Source: Veronia nyctiphanis (GTDB taxonomy: Bacteria > Pseudomonadota > Gammaproteobacteria > Enterobacterales > Vibrionaceae). From it: 64,000 nucleotides of DNA. Every line of letters starts with the position of its first letter. Positions within the stretch are counted from its first letter, which is position 1. The stretch is from assembly GCF_004116385.1 (NCBI RefSeq), contig NZ_PEIB01000010.1:1-64000 (forward strand), given 5' to 3'. Shown here in pieces: positions 19,774 through 30,264 of the stretch. Position numbers and translations under genes: made by a program. Below the pieces are notes generated by a model. That model was not told the origin of the DNA and made no database searches. It saw only the letters and a program-made list of their open reading frames with translations.

Positions 19774-21267
19774 TCACAATGTTGGCATCGAGAAGCTGGT
19801 TCCTTCCCGCACACCAGCCGATGGCCAGCGCTGTGTAATAGTCTTACGTCGGGTATAGAACTTCATAGCATCAGGTCCGTAAGCATGTAAATCACCGAAC
19901 AGGGATTGCTTCCAGCCACCAAAGCTGTGGTAAGCAACAGGCACTGGAAGCGGTACATTGATTCCCACCATACCGACGCGAATGTGGTCAGAGAAATACC
20001 GCGCCGCCTCGCCATCTCGGGTAAAAATGCAGGTGCCATTTCCGTATTGATGTGCGTCGATGATGGCCATTGCTTCGTCCATCGATTTCGCCCGAACAAT
20101 CTGCAACACAGGACCGAAAATTTCCTCCTGATAGCTTTGCATTGTCGTTGTCACCTTATCGATAAGGGTCGCGCCCACGAAAAAACCCTCGGGATATCCG
20201 TCAACACTGACCTGACGGCCATCCACCACAACCTCTGCACCATCGTTCTCTGCTGAATCTATGTACCCTTTCACCTTCAGCTGATGTTCACGACTTATCA
20301 GCGGACCGAAGTCATTGCTGTCATCATCGAAAGCACCGACATTTAACGAGGCCACTTTATCAGTAAGGCTGGAAATCAACGCATCGGCTGCATCATCACC
20401 AACAGTGACTGCCACTGACAGCGCCATACACCGCTCACCTGACGAACCAAATGCAGCACCAAGTAGCTGACTGGTCGCATTATCAATATCAGCATCTGGC
20501 ATCACAATGGCGTGGTTTTTAGCGCCTCCCAACGCCTGACAGCGTTTTCCATGCTCGGTTGCTTTACCGTAGATATACCGAGCGATTGGCGTTGAGCCGA
20601 CAAAGCTGAACGCTTCAATGTCGTCATGCTCTAGCAGGGTATCGACCACCTCTTTTCCGCCCTGTACGACCTGCATCACACCATCAGGTAACCCTGCCTC
20701 TTTGAGCAATTGCGCGATATACAGCGAGGCACTTGGGTCACGCTCTGAGGGTTTGAGGATAAAACAGTTTCCGCACACCAGCGCCATCGGAAACATCCAA
20801 AGTGGCACCATCGCTGGAAAGTTGAAAGGCGTTATACCCGCCACGACGCCAAGTGGCTGATGTTCAGACCATGAATCGATAGATTGGCCAACATTTTTGC
20901 TGTATTCCCCTTTAAGAAGCTCAGCCGCGGAGCAGGCATATTCGACGTTTTCGATACCGCGTTGTAGCTCTCCCATCGCATCATGGTAGATTTTGCCATG
21001 CTCTTGACCAATCAGCTGACAAATCGTCTCTCTGTTGGCCTCTAGCAAGCGTTTATATTCAAACATGACTCTCGCCCGCTTGATTGCTGGCTGATTTCTC
21101 CATTGTGGAAACGCCGCTTTTGCAACGGAAACCGCCTCATTCACAGTATCGCGCGGTGCAAGCATCAGCTCACGGATCACGTCTCCCGTTGCCGGATTAT
21201 AAATAGGTTGTGTGCCTGATTGATCAAACAAAACGTCGCCGTTTATCAGGTGTCCGACTTTTTCCAT
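19774..21267 (-). CDS. dddC: DddC: methylmalonate-semialdehyde dehydrogenase-like, CoA-acylating
   Basis: 497 aa from the ATG MEKVGHLINGDVLF at 21267. It is an aldehyde dehydrogenase of the MmsA type: catalytic Cys in SSGERCMALSV, cofactor loop in FSFVGSTPIARYIYG, and ALGGAKNHAIVMPDAD, which distinguishes CoA-dependent semialdehyde dehydrogenases from ordinary ALDHs. In ddd clusters this enzyme turns the C3 semialdehyde derived from DMSP into acetyl-CoA. It is the last gene of the dddT-dddB-dddC operon, 16 bases after dddB. By sequence alone it could be a valine-catabolic mmsA; the neighbours argue for dddC. Confidence 0.82.
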   Translation of the reverse strand: MEKVGHLINGDVLFDQSGTQPIYNPATGDVIRELMLAPRDTVNEAVSVAKAAFPQWRNQPAIKRARVMFEYKRLLEANRETICQLIGQEHGKIYHDAMGELQRGIENVEYACSAAELLKGEYSKNVGQSIDSWSEHQPLGVVAGITPFNFPAMVPLWMFPMALVCGNCFILKPSERDPSASLYIAQLLKEAGLPDGVMQVVQGGKEVVDTLLEHDDIEAFSFVGSTPIARYIYGKATEHGKRCQALGGAKNHAIVMPDADIDNATSQLLGAAFGSSGERCMALSVAVTVGDDAADALISSLTDKVASLNVGAFDDDSNDFGPLISREHQLKVKGYIDSAENDGAEVVVDGRQVSVDGYPEGFFVGATLIDKVTTTMQSYQEEIFGPVLQIVRAKSMDEAMAIIDAHQYGNGTCIFTRDGEAARYFSDHIRVGMVGINVPLPVPVAYHSFGGWKQSLFGDLHAYGPDAMKFYTRRKTITQRWPSAGVREGTSFSMPTL

Positions 21268-21283
21268 TCCTGCTTGTCCTTCC

Positions 21284-22443
21284 TTAAGTCCAAAGTTGTT
21301 GATAAAGCGCTGCCATCTCATCGGGTGACGGCACTTTTGGATTATTGGCTGGTGAGCCCGACGCGATTGCCTGTTCAATCATGGTATTCAGCACTTCATC
21401 AAATTGATCCGCAGACACACCAAACTCAGCCAATGACGGCACTTTCAACTCCTGATTAATATTCGTCAGTTCGTCCACCAGTTTTTGACATGCGAGGCTG
21501 TCAGGGTCATTTCGTCCTGCGACTCCCATTGCGCGCGCGCACTCAGCGTATCGACCTTCCGCGGCTTCGATAGAAAACGCGGTCACGCTCGGTAACAACA
21601 TGGCGTTGGACAATCCGTGGGGAACGTGAAAGAAAGCGCCGATCGGGCGACTCATGCCATGCACCAAAGCAACCGACGCATTGGAGAAAGCCAGACCCGC
21701 CAGCGTTGCGCCCTGCATCATGCTTCTCGTGCCTGTAAATCGCCGCCATCGTGATACACACGCCGTAAGTTGGGCGCAATCAAACGCATGGCTTCGAGTG
21801 CTTGATAGTCACTAAACGGCGAGGCTTTTTTGCTGACATACGATTCGATCGCATGCGTCAGCGCATCAATACCTGTGTCGGCGGTGATCCTTGCAGGCAC
21901 TGACAATGTCAGCTCGTAATCAACAACAGCTGCAATCGGCGCAAAGCCCAGCCCCACACAGAGCATCTTTTCGTCGCTGTCATCATCGGTGATCACAGTG
22001 AACCGGGTGACTTCCGATCCTGTACCTGCCGTCGTCGGGATCGCAATTAAAGGGATCCCTGCTTCATTGACGATCCTCGGCACTTTGTAATCACGCATCT
22101 TGCCGCCAAAGGCCAGCAAAATACTCGCCGCCTTGGCGCTGTCGATGGCGCTGCCGCCGCCAAGCGCGACAAGACAGTCGAAGTCATTGCTCTTCGCCAT
22201 CGCGACCAGGGCATCAACCGATGAAGCCGTGGGCTCGGGAATGGTGTCGGCATACACATCCGAGTGAATGTCTGCGCTATGCAGAATCGATTGAACGGTA
22301 TCGACATATCCCAGTTGCGCCATGGTCGGGTCGGTCACAACCAGTACCCTTGATGCTGAGAGGTTATTGACCATTTGAGGAAGCTGCTTAACTGCGCCGC
22401 CCCCCATTTCAATGGTTCTTGGTAAGGTTACTGATGCAATCAT
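21284..22443 (-). CDS. dddB: DddB: iron-containing alcohol dehydrogenase (one frameshift)
   Basis: Repaired length about 386 aa. Group III Fe-ADH signs: GGGSAIDSAKAASIL (NAD-binding), TAGTGSEVTRFTVI, and metal ligands in IDALTHAIESYVS and HGMSRPIGAFFHVPHGLSNA. The expected role is oxidation of 3-hydroxypropionate (or its CoA form) to malonate semialdehyde after DMSP cleavage. The frame breaks at about 21720, where an A is missing from GAAGCAATG; repair joins QAREA to MMQGATLAGLAF. Its ATG overlaps the dddT stop (ATGA). Confidence 0.83.
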
Positions 22444-24019
22444 TTTGTCACTCCTGCCATATTTTGATCAGGCTTGCCGGGTAGCGGTTCCCGACGCAGC
22501 GATTTATAGAGGCCGAAGGTGGTAAGCACAATGACAACGGAGAAAGGCAATGCGGCGACAATGGATGCGGTTTGTAGTGCGGAGAGCCCGCCAGCCAGCA
22601 ACAGAACGGCAGCAACGAAACCAATCGACATGCCCCAGAAAATTCTGTAGCGCGCAGGGGGATTTTCGTTACCCATCGACAGTAGCGTACAAATCACCAA
22701 GGTGGCGGAATCAGCCGATGTCACGAAATAGGTCACCAGCATAATGGTACAGATTGATGCGCCGATGGTTGTCAGTACGGTGCCAATGTCCATTAACTCA
22801 ATGGTTTTGAACAATGCAAGAGTGAGATCGTTGTTCACCGCTTCTACCACACCACCTTGCCCAAACAGCTCAATGTAGACTGCTGTATTACCAAAGATGG
22901 TGATCCAGAAAGCCGCCAGCGTGGTGGGTGCGATCAAGACGCCGAGAATAAACTCACGGATTGTGCGACCGCGAGAGATTCGCGCAATGAACATGCCGCA
23001 AAACGGTGCCCAGGCAATCCACCAGCCCCAGTAGAAGATTGTCCACGCACCTTGCCAGGTATTTTCAGGATTCGGATCGACCCACAAACCCAGCGTGGTC
23101 GCATTCAACATGTAGTCGCCAAGGTTGGTGAAGAATGAGCCAATAACGTAGGCCGTCGGGCCAAGGATGATGAAGAACAACAGCATGACGACCGTCAAAC
23201 GCATATTGAGCTCGCTCAGGATCCGGATCCCTTTATCTACGCCCGTCAGGACAGAGAATGTGGCGATCATTGAGATCACGACGATCAGGCCAATCTGGGT
23301 TTGTGTGCTGATAGGAATACCAAACAGGTATTCGAGACCCGCATTCATTTGCTGAGCACCAAGCCGAGAGACGTTGCGATGCCGAAAACCGTACCAAACA
23401 CTGCCAGCAGATCAGCAGCATGCCCAAGCGGTCCATAGATTTTGTCGCCAAAAACAGGGTGAAGACCTGAACGAACAGAGAGTGGAAGCCCTTTCCGGTA
23501 GGCAAAGTAAGCCAGCGACATGCCGCAAATCGCGAAAAGCCCCCAGCCATGAAGACCCCAGTGAAAAATACTGATCCGCATTGCAACCTGCGCAGCTTCA
23601 AGTGACAGCGCCTTATCTTCTGTAATGAAAGGGTTACTCTGCATGTGATACATCGGCTCAGCGATACTCCAGAACAGTATCCCGATACCTATCCCTGCAC
23701 CGAATAGCATTGAAAACCATGAGAAAAAACCAAACTGCGGCTTTTCATCATCTTTACCCAGCCGAATACTGCCGTAGCGACTGAAGACAAAATAGAAAGC
23801 AATAAAGAGGAACGCACTCATCAACCCCACGTAATACCAACTTAAGTCAGAGGCAATATATTTTTTTGCCGCTGAATAAACCTTATTAGCATTTTCAGGA
23901 TCGATAACGGTATATAAGACGAATAATATAACCAGTATTGATGAACCAATTGCCATTACCGGATTGACTCCGGCAAAGATCCCTTCTTTATTGTCCGATT
24001 GAATATCTGTATTACTCAT
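22440..24019 (-). CDS. dddT: DddT: BCCT family betaine/DMSP transporter (one frameshift)
   Basis: Repaired length about 526 aa, twelve predicted membrane segments. BCCT hallmarks: FGAGIGIGILFWSIAEPM, the Trp-rich segment FYWGWWIAWAPFCGMFIAR, then SRGRTIREF. These transporters import quaternary-ammonium or sulfonium osmolytes, and in ddd clusters the substrate is DMSP. One G is missing at about 23359; repair joins GIATSLGL to GAQQMNAGLEYLFG. The start has a strong GGGAGAG site. It is the first gene of the operon, divergent from dddR. Confidence 0.87.
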
Positions 24020-24308
24020 TCATCTCTCCCTTTATTTAATTCCTAAATATTTCCAGACGAAGTAAAGCCTCAGAATAAAATCTGAAATTGATAAGCTTGT
24101 ACTGATAAACCGTTTCAATCGAACAAAAACGGTAATACGAAGCATGGAGATAGTTAGTCACAATTTATATCGGTCAGACAATCAAGAAAATTTGCCCCAT
24201 AGATATAAGTTATTTTATAGATGGATTAGGGGCTCGGTATTGATCCGCGAAGTTTTTGAACTACTTTGAAAGGGAAAGCATGATTCATCGTGGATAGGAC
24301 GTCTCAAC
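24020..24308. promoter_or_regulatory. Divergent promoter region dddT/dddR
   Basis: 289 bases between the divergent transporter and LysR genes, the usual place for LysR-type control. One candidate dyad is ACCGTTT (24109-24115) with AAACGGT (24127-24133). A shorter one is TCAGAATAAAATCTGA (24070-24085). Which one DddR binds cannot be told by eye. Confidence 0.4.
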
Positions 24309-25235
24309 ATGAAGAAAAGATTACCGCCTTTGAACTGGCTTCGCTCCTTTGAAGCCGCTGCTCGTCATTTGAGTTTTACTCACGCATCCGAAGAATTACA
24401 CATTACTCAAGCTGCTATTAGCCAGCAAATAAAAGGCTTGGAAAGTCAACTAGGTACCACGCTTTTCATCCGCCTGCCACGGGGCCTGAGGCTTACAGAA
24501 GCCGGCAGCGCGTATCTCCCAGTAGTGCATGAAGCTATCTCTAAACTGTCTGAAATCACCGAAGAATTGTTTGGCCAGGGGCGCAATAAACTCCTGACCA
24601 TCAGGGTGAATTTAGTGTTTTTTATCAACTGGTTATCACCAAGATTGCAGTTATTCAGAGATCTTCACCCAGACGTCAATCTCAAGATAACCAGTAACAT
24701 CTGGTTTGACGGAGCAGACAGGAAACACGAGGCCGACTTAGAGGTTGTTTATGGTAACGGGCGTTGGAGTGACCTTGAGGCCAGGCGATTAACCTGGGAT
24801 ACCCTTTTCCCCGTCTGTAGTCCAGATATTTACGGCTCTCTGCCCGATGAGCTCACACCAGAAAAAATGCTCAAACAGCGGCTTTTGCACGTGATTGGCT
24901 ATGAAGATGGATGGGGACATTGGTTCAACCGGATGCAAGTCATCAACGCCGAATTTGATCAAGGATGTCAGTTCGATACCTTAGTGAATGCTCTGGAAGT
25001 TGCTGCGAACCACGGTGGCATCGCACTTGGGCGCAGTAGCCTCGCTGAACGGTATATCAATGAAAAAAGATTAATACGGCTATTTGATGAAAATGTAATT
25101 ACCTGTGAAGCTTTTTATTTAGTTAATTCTAAAACGAAGATACTTCACCCTCAGGCATCTTTATTTATTGATTGGATCATGAACGAAGTAGAAAACGATA
25201 ATAACAATATCTTAAATAAACCTCTCTATATTTAA
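24309..25235 (+). CDS. dddR: DddR-like LysR-family regulator
   Basis: 308 aa. The N-terminal winged helix-turn-helix (LRSFEAAARHLSFTHASEEL...AISQQIKGLE) is GcvA-like. A periplasmic-binding-type effector domain follows from about residue 95. It is divergent from dddTBC and upstream of dddD in the same direction, as expected for the activator of a DMSP regulon (inducer DMSP or a downstream product). In the vibrio gene order I remember, the LysR gene in this neighbourhood is leuO; this one groups by context with ddd and its effector domain does not look like LeuO to me. The gene is intact. Confidence 0.75.
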   Translation: MKKRLPPLNWLRSFEAAARHLSFTHASEELHITQAAISQQIKGLESQLGTTLFIRLPRGLRLTEAGSAYLPVVHEAISKLSEITEELFGQGRNKLLTIRVNLVFFINWLSPRLQLFRDLHPDVNLKITSNIWFDGADRKHEADLEVVYGNGRWSDLEARRLTWDTLFPVCSPDIYGSLPDELTPEKMLKQRLLHVIGYEDGWGHWFNRMQVINAEFDQGCQFDTLVNALEVAANHGGIALGRSSLAERYINEKRLIRLFDENVITCEAFYLVNSKTKILHPQASLFIDWIMNEVENDNNNILNKPLYI

Positions 25236-25414
25236 TTATTAAACCAAGATATAAAAATTCTTATTCCTTTGAGTTAATTTTTATTAATAGTCGTGGAAAT
25301 AAATTGAAATTACTCTTTAACCGTTAAATGACACGGCAACTATTGCTGAGCAAACATTGCTGAACCTACGCATTTTTAGTCTTTATTTAGACACGGATAA
25401 AGGAATAAGAATTG

Positions 25415-27930
25415 ATGAACAACGAACTGCCGCTCGCCGGAGTCAATGTCGTTGACTTTGGTCAATATATTGCTGGCCCTGCTGTTGCCATGATTCTGGC
25501 TGATATGGGTGCAACTGTCGTTCATATCGACCCGCCCTCCGGGCCTCTTTGGAAAGATCCGGCGAATGCCACGCTCAATCGGAACAAACTCTGCCTTACC
25601 TTGGATTTGAAAAGTGATACTGGCAGAGAAAGAGCTCTCTTGCTGTGTGCCGAAGCGGATATCATTATCGAAAATTTTCGTCCCGGTAAGCTTCAAAGTC
25701 TAGGAATAGATTTCGCTTCACTCAGGAAAAACGATCCGCGCCTGATCACCCTCTCAATCCCGGGCTTTGCCTCCAACGATACACTCCGTAGGGAGTGGAA
25801 AGCGACGGAATCCATCATTGCGGCAACATCCGGTGCGTTCACCGATATGGGCTTCAACCGTGTTTTGATGGGACTCAACCCCAGCTTTTCACCTCTCTCA
25901 CTGGGTTCCGCCTACGCGACGACACTAGCGGCAAGTTCGGTGGCGTTAGCAATGTTTTCACGCGAGAAAACCGGACTGGGGGATCATATCGAGGTACCTG
26001 TTGCTGCGGCACTGATGGAGGGGCTTTCTTACAACTCGGTCGTTGTTGAGGGGTTGCCTGAACGCTACCTGACCATGCGTGAAAAAGAGATTATCCACCG
26101 CCGTAGCACTAATCAGCCAATGGATGTTAGCTACGATGCACTTCAGGAGTATCTCGATCCTTTTTATCGCACTTATCAATGTAAAGACGGACGCTACTTT
26201 TATGTCGTCTGTCCGTCGCACCGCAATCATGCAAAACGGTGCCTTCGCCTCATGGGTATTTATGATGAGCTGTTGGCTGAAGGTTTGCCAGACGTTGATG
26301 ATCTGTATTTGCCTATCCAAGAGTGGAACGGCGAAACCTCTATCGGTGTTTATCCATTGCCCGAGAAGTGGGCAGGGGTCATTTCTGAAAAAATGAAACG
26401 AGAGTTTGTAAAAAGAACCTCTGATGAATGGGGGCAACTTTTTGGCATCAACGGGATACCCGGCGCACCACACAGAACAACGAAAGAATGGGTAAACAGC
26501 GAGCATTGCAATGACAGTGGGTTGGTTGTTGGTATCAATGATCCAGAGTTTGGCGAAATGCGTGTGCCCGGACCGCTGGTATGGTTCGAACATCAGGCAG
26601 AAAAAACCACTGAGGTGAGAGCGAGACAACACGTCTCTTATACAGATGCCATTGCCTCTTTTTGTCTCAACAATCAGCAAAAAAACAGACCGCAATCTGA
26701 CGTCTCTATACCAGCGGCCAGAGACCCAAACCTTGGCTGGTTATCTGGGGTGAGAATTCTCGACCTGACTAACGTCATTGCAGGTCCTCACTCCGCCGCG
26801 TTCCTTGCCCGATTCGGCGCCGAGGTGATTAAGCTAGACCCGACCAAGCCGATGTATGATCCCTTGATTGGTGTGTTGTTCAGCATTCAGTCCAATATTG
26901 CAAAAAAAGCCTGTTAATGGACATGCTCACGCATGAAGGGAAACGTATTTTTTCAGAGCTAGTGAAAAGCTGCGACATCGTGGTGATCAACGCGCCGGAA
27001 AGACAGGTTAAACCTCTTGGTTTGGATGATGAAACGCTCAAGGCCATAAACCCTGATGTGATTTTTTGTCGACTCGATTGTTTCGGTGGGCCCAAGCCCG
27101 CAGAGAAAGCCGACTTCATTGGCTATGACGATATTATTCAGGCAAACAGCGGGATCATGAGTCGGTTCGGAGGCCCTGATACACCGGAAGAGCATGCCCA
27201 CCTTGGCACGTTAGACGTTAACTGTGGCTTTGCTGCGGGTCTGAGTATGGCATTGGCGCTCTACCACAGAGAGCGGACGGGTCAGGCTGCACGTTGCAGA
27301 ACATCACTGTCTGCCATCACCAATCTCGCGCAAATAAAATATGCTTACGATTATCCTAACAGAGCGCCCTTTGCTGAGCCGTCTGGCCGAGAAGCCTTAG
27401 GTTATCACCCGCTGTCGCATTTCTATAAAACCGAGGATGGGTGGTTATTTCTCGATGCAGAGGATGAGCAATTTGATTTGCTGGCAAGCCTGTCAGACTT
27501 TTCTTTGCTGTCACGCCTGCCCAGTAACCTGCAGCAAGAATATATTGCTGAGCGGCTTAAAAGCGCTGAAACCGCTTACTGGCTTCATCTAATGGCAGAA
27601 GTCGGCATTGCGGCCGCTGAACCCAAAAGTATTGAGTGGCTCCGAGAACAATACACCCGCGATGCGGATGGAAAAGTGGGTATACATTTGGGCAGCTATG
27701 CGTTTTCACACTACCCGGATCACCCAAGTGGTCACCCTATTACTATTGTCGACCATTACTCAATCAGACCTTCGAATAGCAAGATTTGGGCGCTTTCTCC
27801 CACAGAGGCATTCGGCCATTCAAGTCAGCAAATTCTTAGCGAGCTTGGCATGACAAGGGAGGAAATACGGACGCTCATCAACAATGGTGTGGTTAAGGAA
27901 GCCTGGGGACAAGAATACCTGCCAAGCTAA
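25415..27930 (+). CDS. dddD: DddD: DMSP CoA-transferase/lyase, two CaiB/BaiF domains (one frameshift)
   Basis: Repaired length about 838 aa, the size of known DddD. Two class III CoA-transferase domains lie in tandem: residues 1-400 (LPLAGVNVVDFGQYIAGP) and about 445-838 (LSGVRILDLTNVIAGPHSA). The catalytic Asp of the family is kept in the second domain (GTLDVNCG, near residue 601) but not recognisable in the first, the pattern described for DddD. It transfers CoA to DMSP and cleaves it to dimethyl sulfide and 3-hydroxypropionyl-CoA. The break is in a 7-A run at 26902-26908; one more A restores AKKSLLMDMLTHEG. The ATG at 25415 has an AAGGA site. Two separate CaiB genes are excluded by the continuous repaired domain 2. 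Confidence 0.88.
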
Positions 27931-27936
27931 GAGAAA

Positions 27937-27970
27937 CAGCGTCTGGCTCAGTTGCCTGAGCCAGACGCTG
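27937..27970. terminator. Bidirectional terminator between dddD and the glycosyltransferase
   Basis: CAGCGTCTGGCTCAG, loop TTGC, CTGAGCCAGACGCTG: perfect 15-base arms. It lies 6 bases after the dddD stop and 21 bases beyond the convergent gene. Confidence 0.75.
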
Positions 27971-27991
27971 ACTTGAAGTCTTGATCGCAGC

Positions 27992-29146
27992 TTATTGCGT
28001 TGCTTTATCTGGCTGAGCGTCTGACGTTGATTTTCTCTCACGACGAGACGTCAGAAACGACGATGAACGCACCTGAGACCAATCACGAAAGTCTGACAGT
28101 AAATCAGTGACATGTTCAGGGAAAACCACTTGTTGCCAAAGCTCCTTTTGCAACGCAGGCAATTCATTAAGATCGCCACTCACCAGCCACTTGGCAATCG
28201 CGGGCGCGACGTCAGGGTAATCAATAGCTTGCGCCTTGGGTGCATCCAACCATTGATGAATGGTGTTTGCGTTGAGTTCTTCCATGCAGGTAGCCATGCC
28301 CAGCATTTCGAGCGTCGCAACATTACTCTGTTGTTCAAATTGTCCTGTCAGCGGCTTAAGCAATAGTTTCTTACCAATTGTCAGCGCCTCAGAAGGCAGT
28401 TCAAAACCGCCGTTAGCCATCACACCTTTACAACGAAGCAGAGCATCGTGGAAACCCTCTTTACACTGAGGTCGAACCGTCACGTTATTATGCACTGCCT
28501 GCGTTTTAGCGTCAGGGTGGAAACAGATGAACTCGGTATCGAACTGCTTCAGTAGCTTAACCACCTCATTCAAATCCTCAAACGGAAGATAAACCAGAAT
28601 GAAGTCTTCTTCCTGAGGTATGGCGTCGTGAGAGAGGTCAACGATCGGCGGTAAAATAGGATGATCGAAGTGGTACCAATGCAGGCCGATTTTATGTTCT
28701 GTCGGCGCAAAAAATCGCATGATTTGAGTATCTAGGAAGCCTTCACCGCGCTTGGGCACATCAAACGAAAATGCGGCCTGATGACTGACAGCCAGAGACG
28801 GGACATTTTGTTTTTTTGCCGCCCATGCAGTGACAGGTTCAAAGTCCGAAATGACCAAATCGTAGCTACTGACATCCAGCTCGCGGATTTCTTTCAACAG
28901 TTTCCACGGTTTGTTGTAAATAGCCGTTCTGGCGATACTTACTTTGCCCGCATGACTGACAAAGCTCAGTCCGGTTCGGGTCTGGTAATCACCGAAAACG
29001 TCCATATCAAAATACTTTTCAGGAGGGCGGCCAGAAAACAGAAAATCGACATCGACTTCTGGCATGTCCTTGAAGGCCTTTGCCATTGCTCTGGCTCTTG
29101 ATATATGGCCGTTGCCTGTGCCCTGTACACCATAAAGTATTTTCAT
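27992..29146 (-). CDS. Glycosyltransferase, MJ1255/VC2487 family
   Basis: 384 aa. Begins MKILYGVQGTGNGHISRARA, the glycine-rich N-terminal loop of GT-B enzymes related to MurG and UDP-glycosyltransferases. The C-terminal donor site shows VMANGGFELPSEALTIGKK. This matches the TIGR00661 family, found in vibrios near the leu genes. The acceptor is unknown. Start: ATG with an AGAGGA site, about 20 bases after the PAP2 phosphatase gene, so the two form an operon and may act together on a lipid-linked sugar (inference). A low-complexity charged tail (RRERKSTSDAQPDKATQ) ends the protein. Confidence 0.85.
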   Translation of the reverse strand: MKILYGVQGTGNGHISRARAMAKAFKDMPEVDVDFLFSGRPPEKYFDMDVFGDYQTRTGLSFVSHAGKVSIARTAIYNKPWKLLKEIRELDVSSYDLVISDFEPVTAWAAKKQNVPSLAVSHQAAFSFDVPKRGEGFLDTQIMRFFAPTEHKIGLHWYHFDHPILPPIVDLSHDAIPQEEDFILVYLPFEDLNEVVKLLKQFDTEFICFHPDAKTQAVHNNVTVRPQCKEGFHDALLRCKGVMANGGFELPSEALTIGKKLLLKPLTGQFEQQSNVATLEMLGMATCMEELNANTIHQWLDAPKAQAIDYPDVAPAIAKWLVSGDLNELPALQKELWQQVVFPEHVTDLLSDFRDWSQVRSSSFLTSRRERKSTSDAQPDKATQ

Positions 29147-29167
29147 TTTGTTCCTCTGCTCTCTACG

Positions 29168-29679
29168 TCACAGTAACAGTGACAACACGATGCCAGCACA
29201 CGTCAGCCCAAGAACCATGCCTGCAAGAATATCGGTGATAAAATGCACGCCCAGCAAAACACGTGAAATGCCAATCATGCTGCCCAGCTCCAGTAAAGGG
29301 GTTCCCAAGCGGGATAAAAGTGACTGAGCAAGGAAGCCATAAGAAATGCCGCCGCCGTATGCCCGGAAGGCATACTGTAGAGGTCAGACGGTGTGATAAA
29401 TGAAGGGAGATCCTGCGGCCTTGCACGTCTGAATGAGCGTTTTAGCGCCACATAAATCGGTAGCTCCAGAGCAAACGCCATTAAACCTGCAATCAGGAAT
29501 GATTGCCCGCGTACACCATCAGTTAACGCCACCAGAACGCCCAAAATCAAATATAAAGGGCCATCACCCGTTTTTGATACCCAGCGGCTAAACCTTGCAA
29601 TAACTGGGCTGAACCGATTACACAAGCAAAGGGTGGACACAGCAGTATCAACCCGCTTTATTGCTACCAGACCCCTCAT
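29168..29679 (-). CDS. PAP2-family membrane phosphatase (one frameshift)
   Basis: Repaired length about 170 aa. The three phosphatase motifs are present: KRSFRRARP, PSGHTAAAF and SRVLLGVHFITD. The third falls after the break. One A is missing near 29279 (GCAGCAATG), and repair joins YWSWAA to MIGISRVLLG. Several membrane helices are predicted. Such enzymes dephosphorylate undecaprenyl-PP, phosphatidic acid or PGP at the membrane. The AAGGAGA site lies 8 bases before the ATG. It is upstream of the glycosyltransferase in the same transcript. The substrate cannot be assigned from sequence. Confidence 0.8.
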
Positions 29680-30203
29680 AGTGAATATCTCCTTTCTTTA
29701 CATAAAAAGAAGACTAGTAATCACTCATGACGGTCAGGTGACGGTTTTTCGACAAACTTATGAATATGCGTATTTGCGATACGGAAAAGGCATTTTAGGT
29801 CTGTTTTTCTACTTTTTTTTGGGAGTAGTACCTTGCTAATAAGTGAAATTAGCCAATGTTCCACCAGTTTATTGGGCTTAGTGTCCGCTCCGGGTGCCTT
29901 TTCTATAGTAAAAAACTGGCAAGTATCACGTAACACCATGAAAATCAGAGAATGCTTTGTGTTTTCCCCTCGGGCCTAGACGTAAAAACTTCACTCTGTC
30001 CCATCGAAGCAAGAACACAGGGAGCGTGCCACTGACAAAATACTGACTCTTGAACTGACACTTATCGCGAATTTCTATTTAAGTGGCTTGTGAAACCCCA
30101 AAAGCTCGCGCAGATAATTATTCTGTCAGATAATCAGTTGATAACGAAATGAACCAGTTTTGAGACTTTGGATAACGCTTTCTCATTATTTTTTCTTTTC
30201 GTG

Positions 30204-30232
30204 TTGACGGCTGGGTAAGCGGTTTGATATTT
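30204..30232 (+). promoter_or_regulatory. Probable leu operon promoter
   Basis: TTGACG (-35) and a TTTGATATTT element (-10 region) with about 16-17 bases between, roughly 30 bases before the leader peptide. The upstream stretch 29680-30203 has no gene that I can support. Confidence 0.5.
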
Positions 30233-30264
30233 GTTTGTGCATACTTATTAAGAGTGATGCAACG

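Noticed and set aside
25958-26695. 245-aa minus-strand frame
   Set aside because: It lies wholly antisense to the conserved first domain of DddD, has no ribosome binding site and resembles no protein.
25415-27930. Carnitine (cai) pathway reading of the CaiB and BCCT genes
   Set aside because: The CaiB domains are fused in one 838-aa protein with one catalytic Asp, and the Fe-ADH plus CoA-acylating dehydrogenase match ddd rather than cai genes.
29721-29939. 72-aa minus-strand frame upstream of the PAP2 gene
   Set aside because: No ribosome binding site or family resemblance; likely chance.
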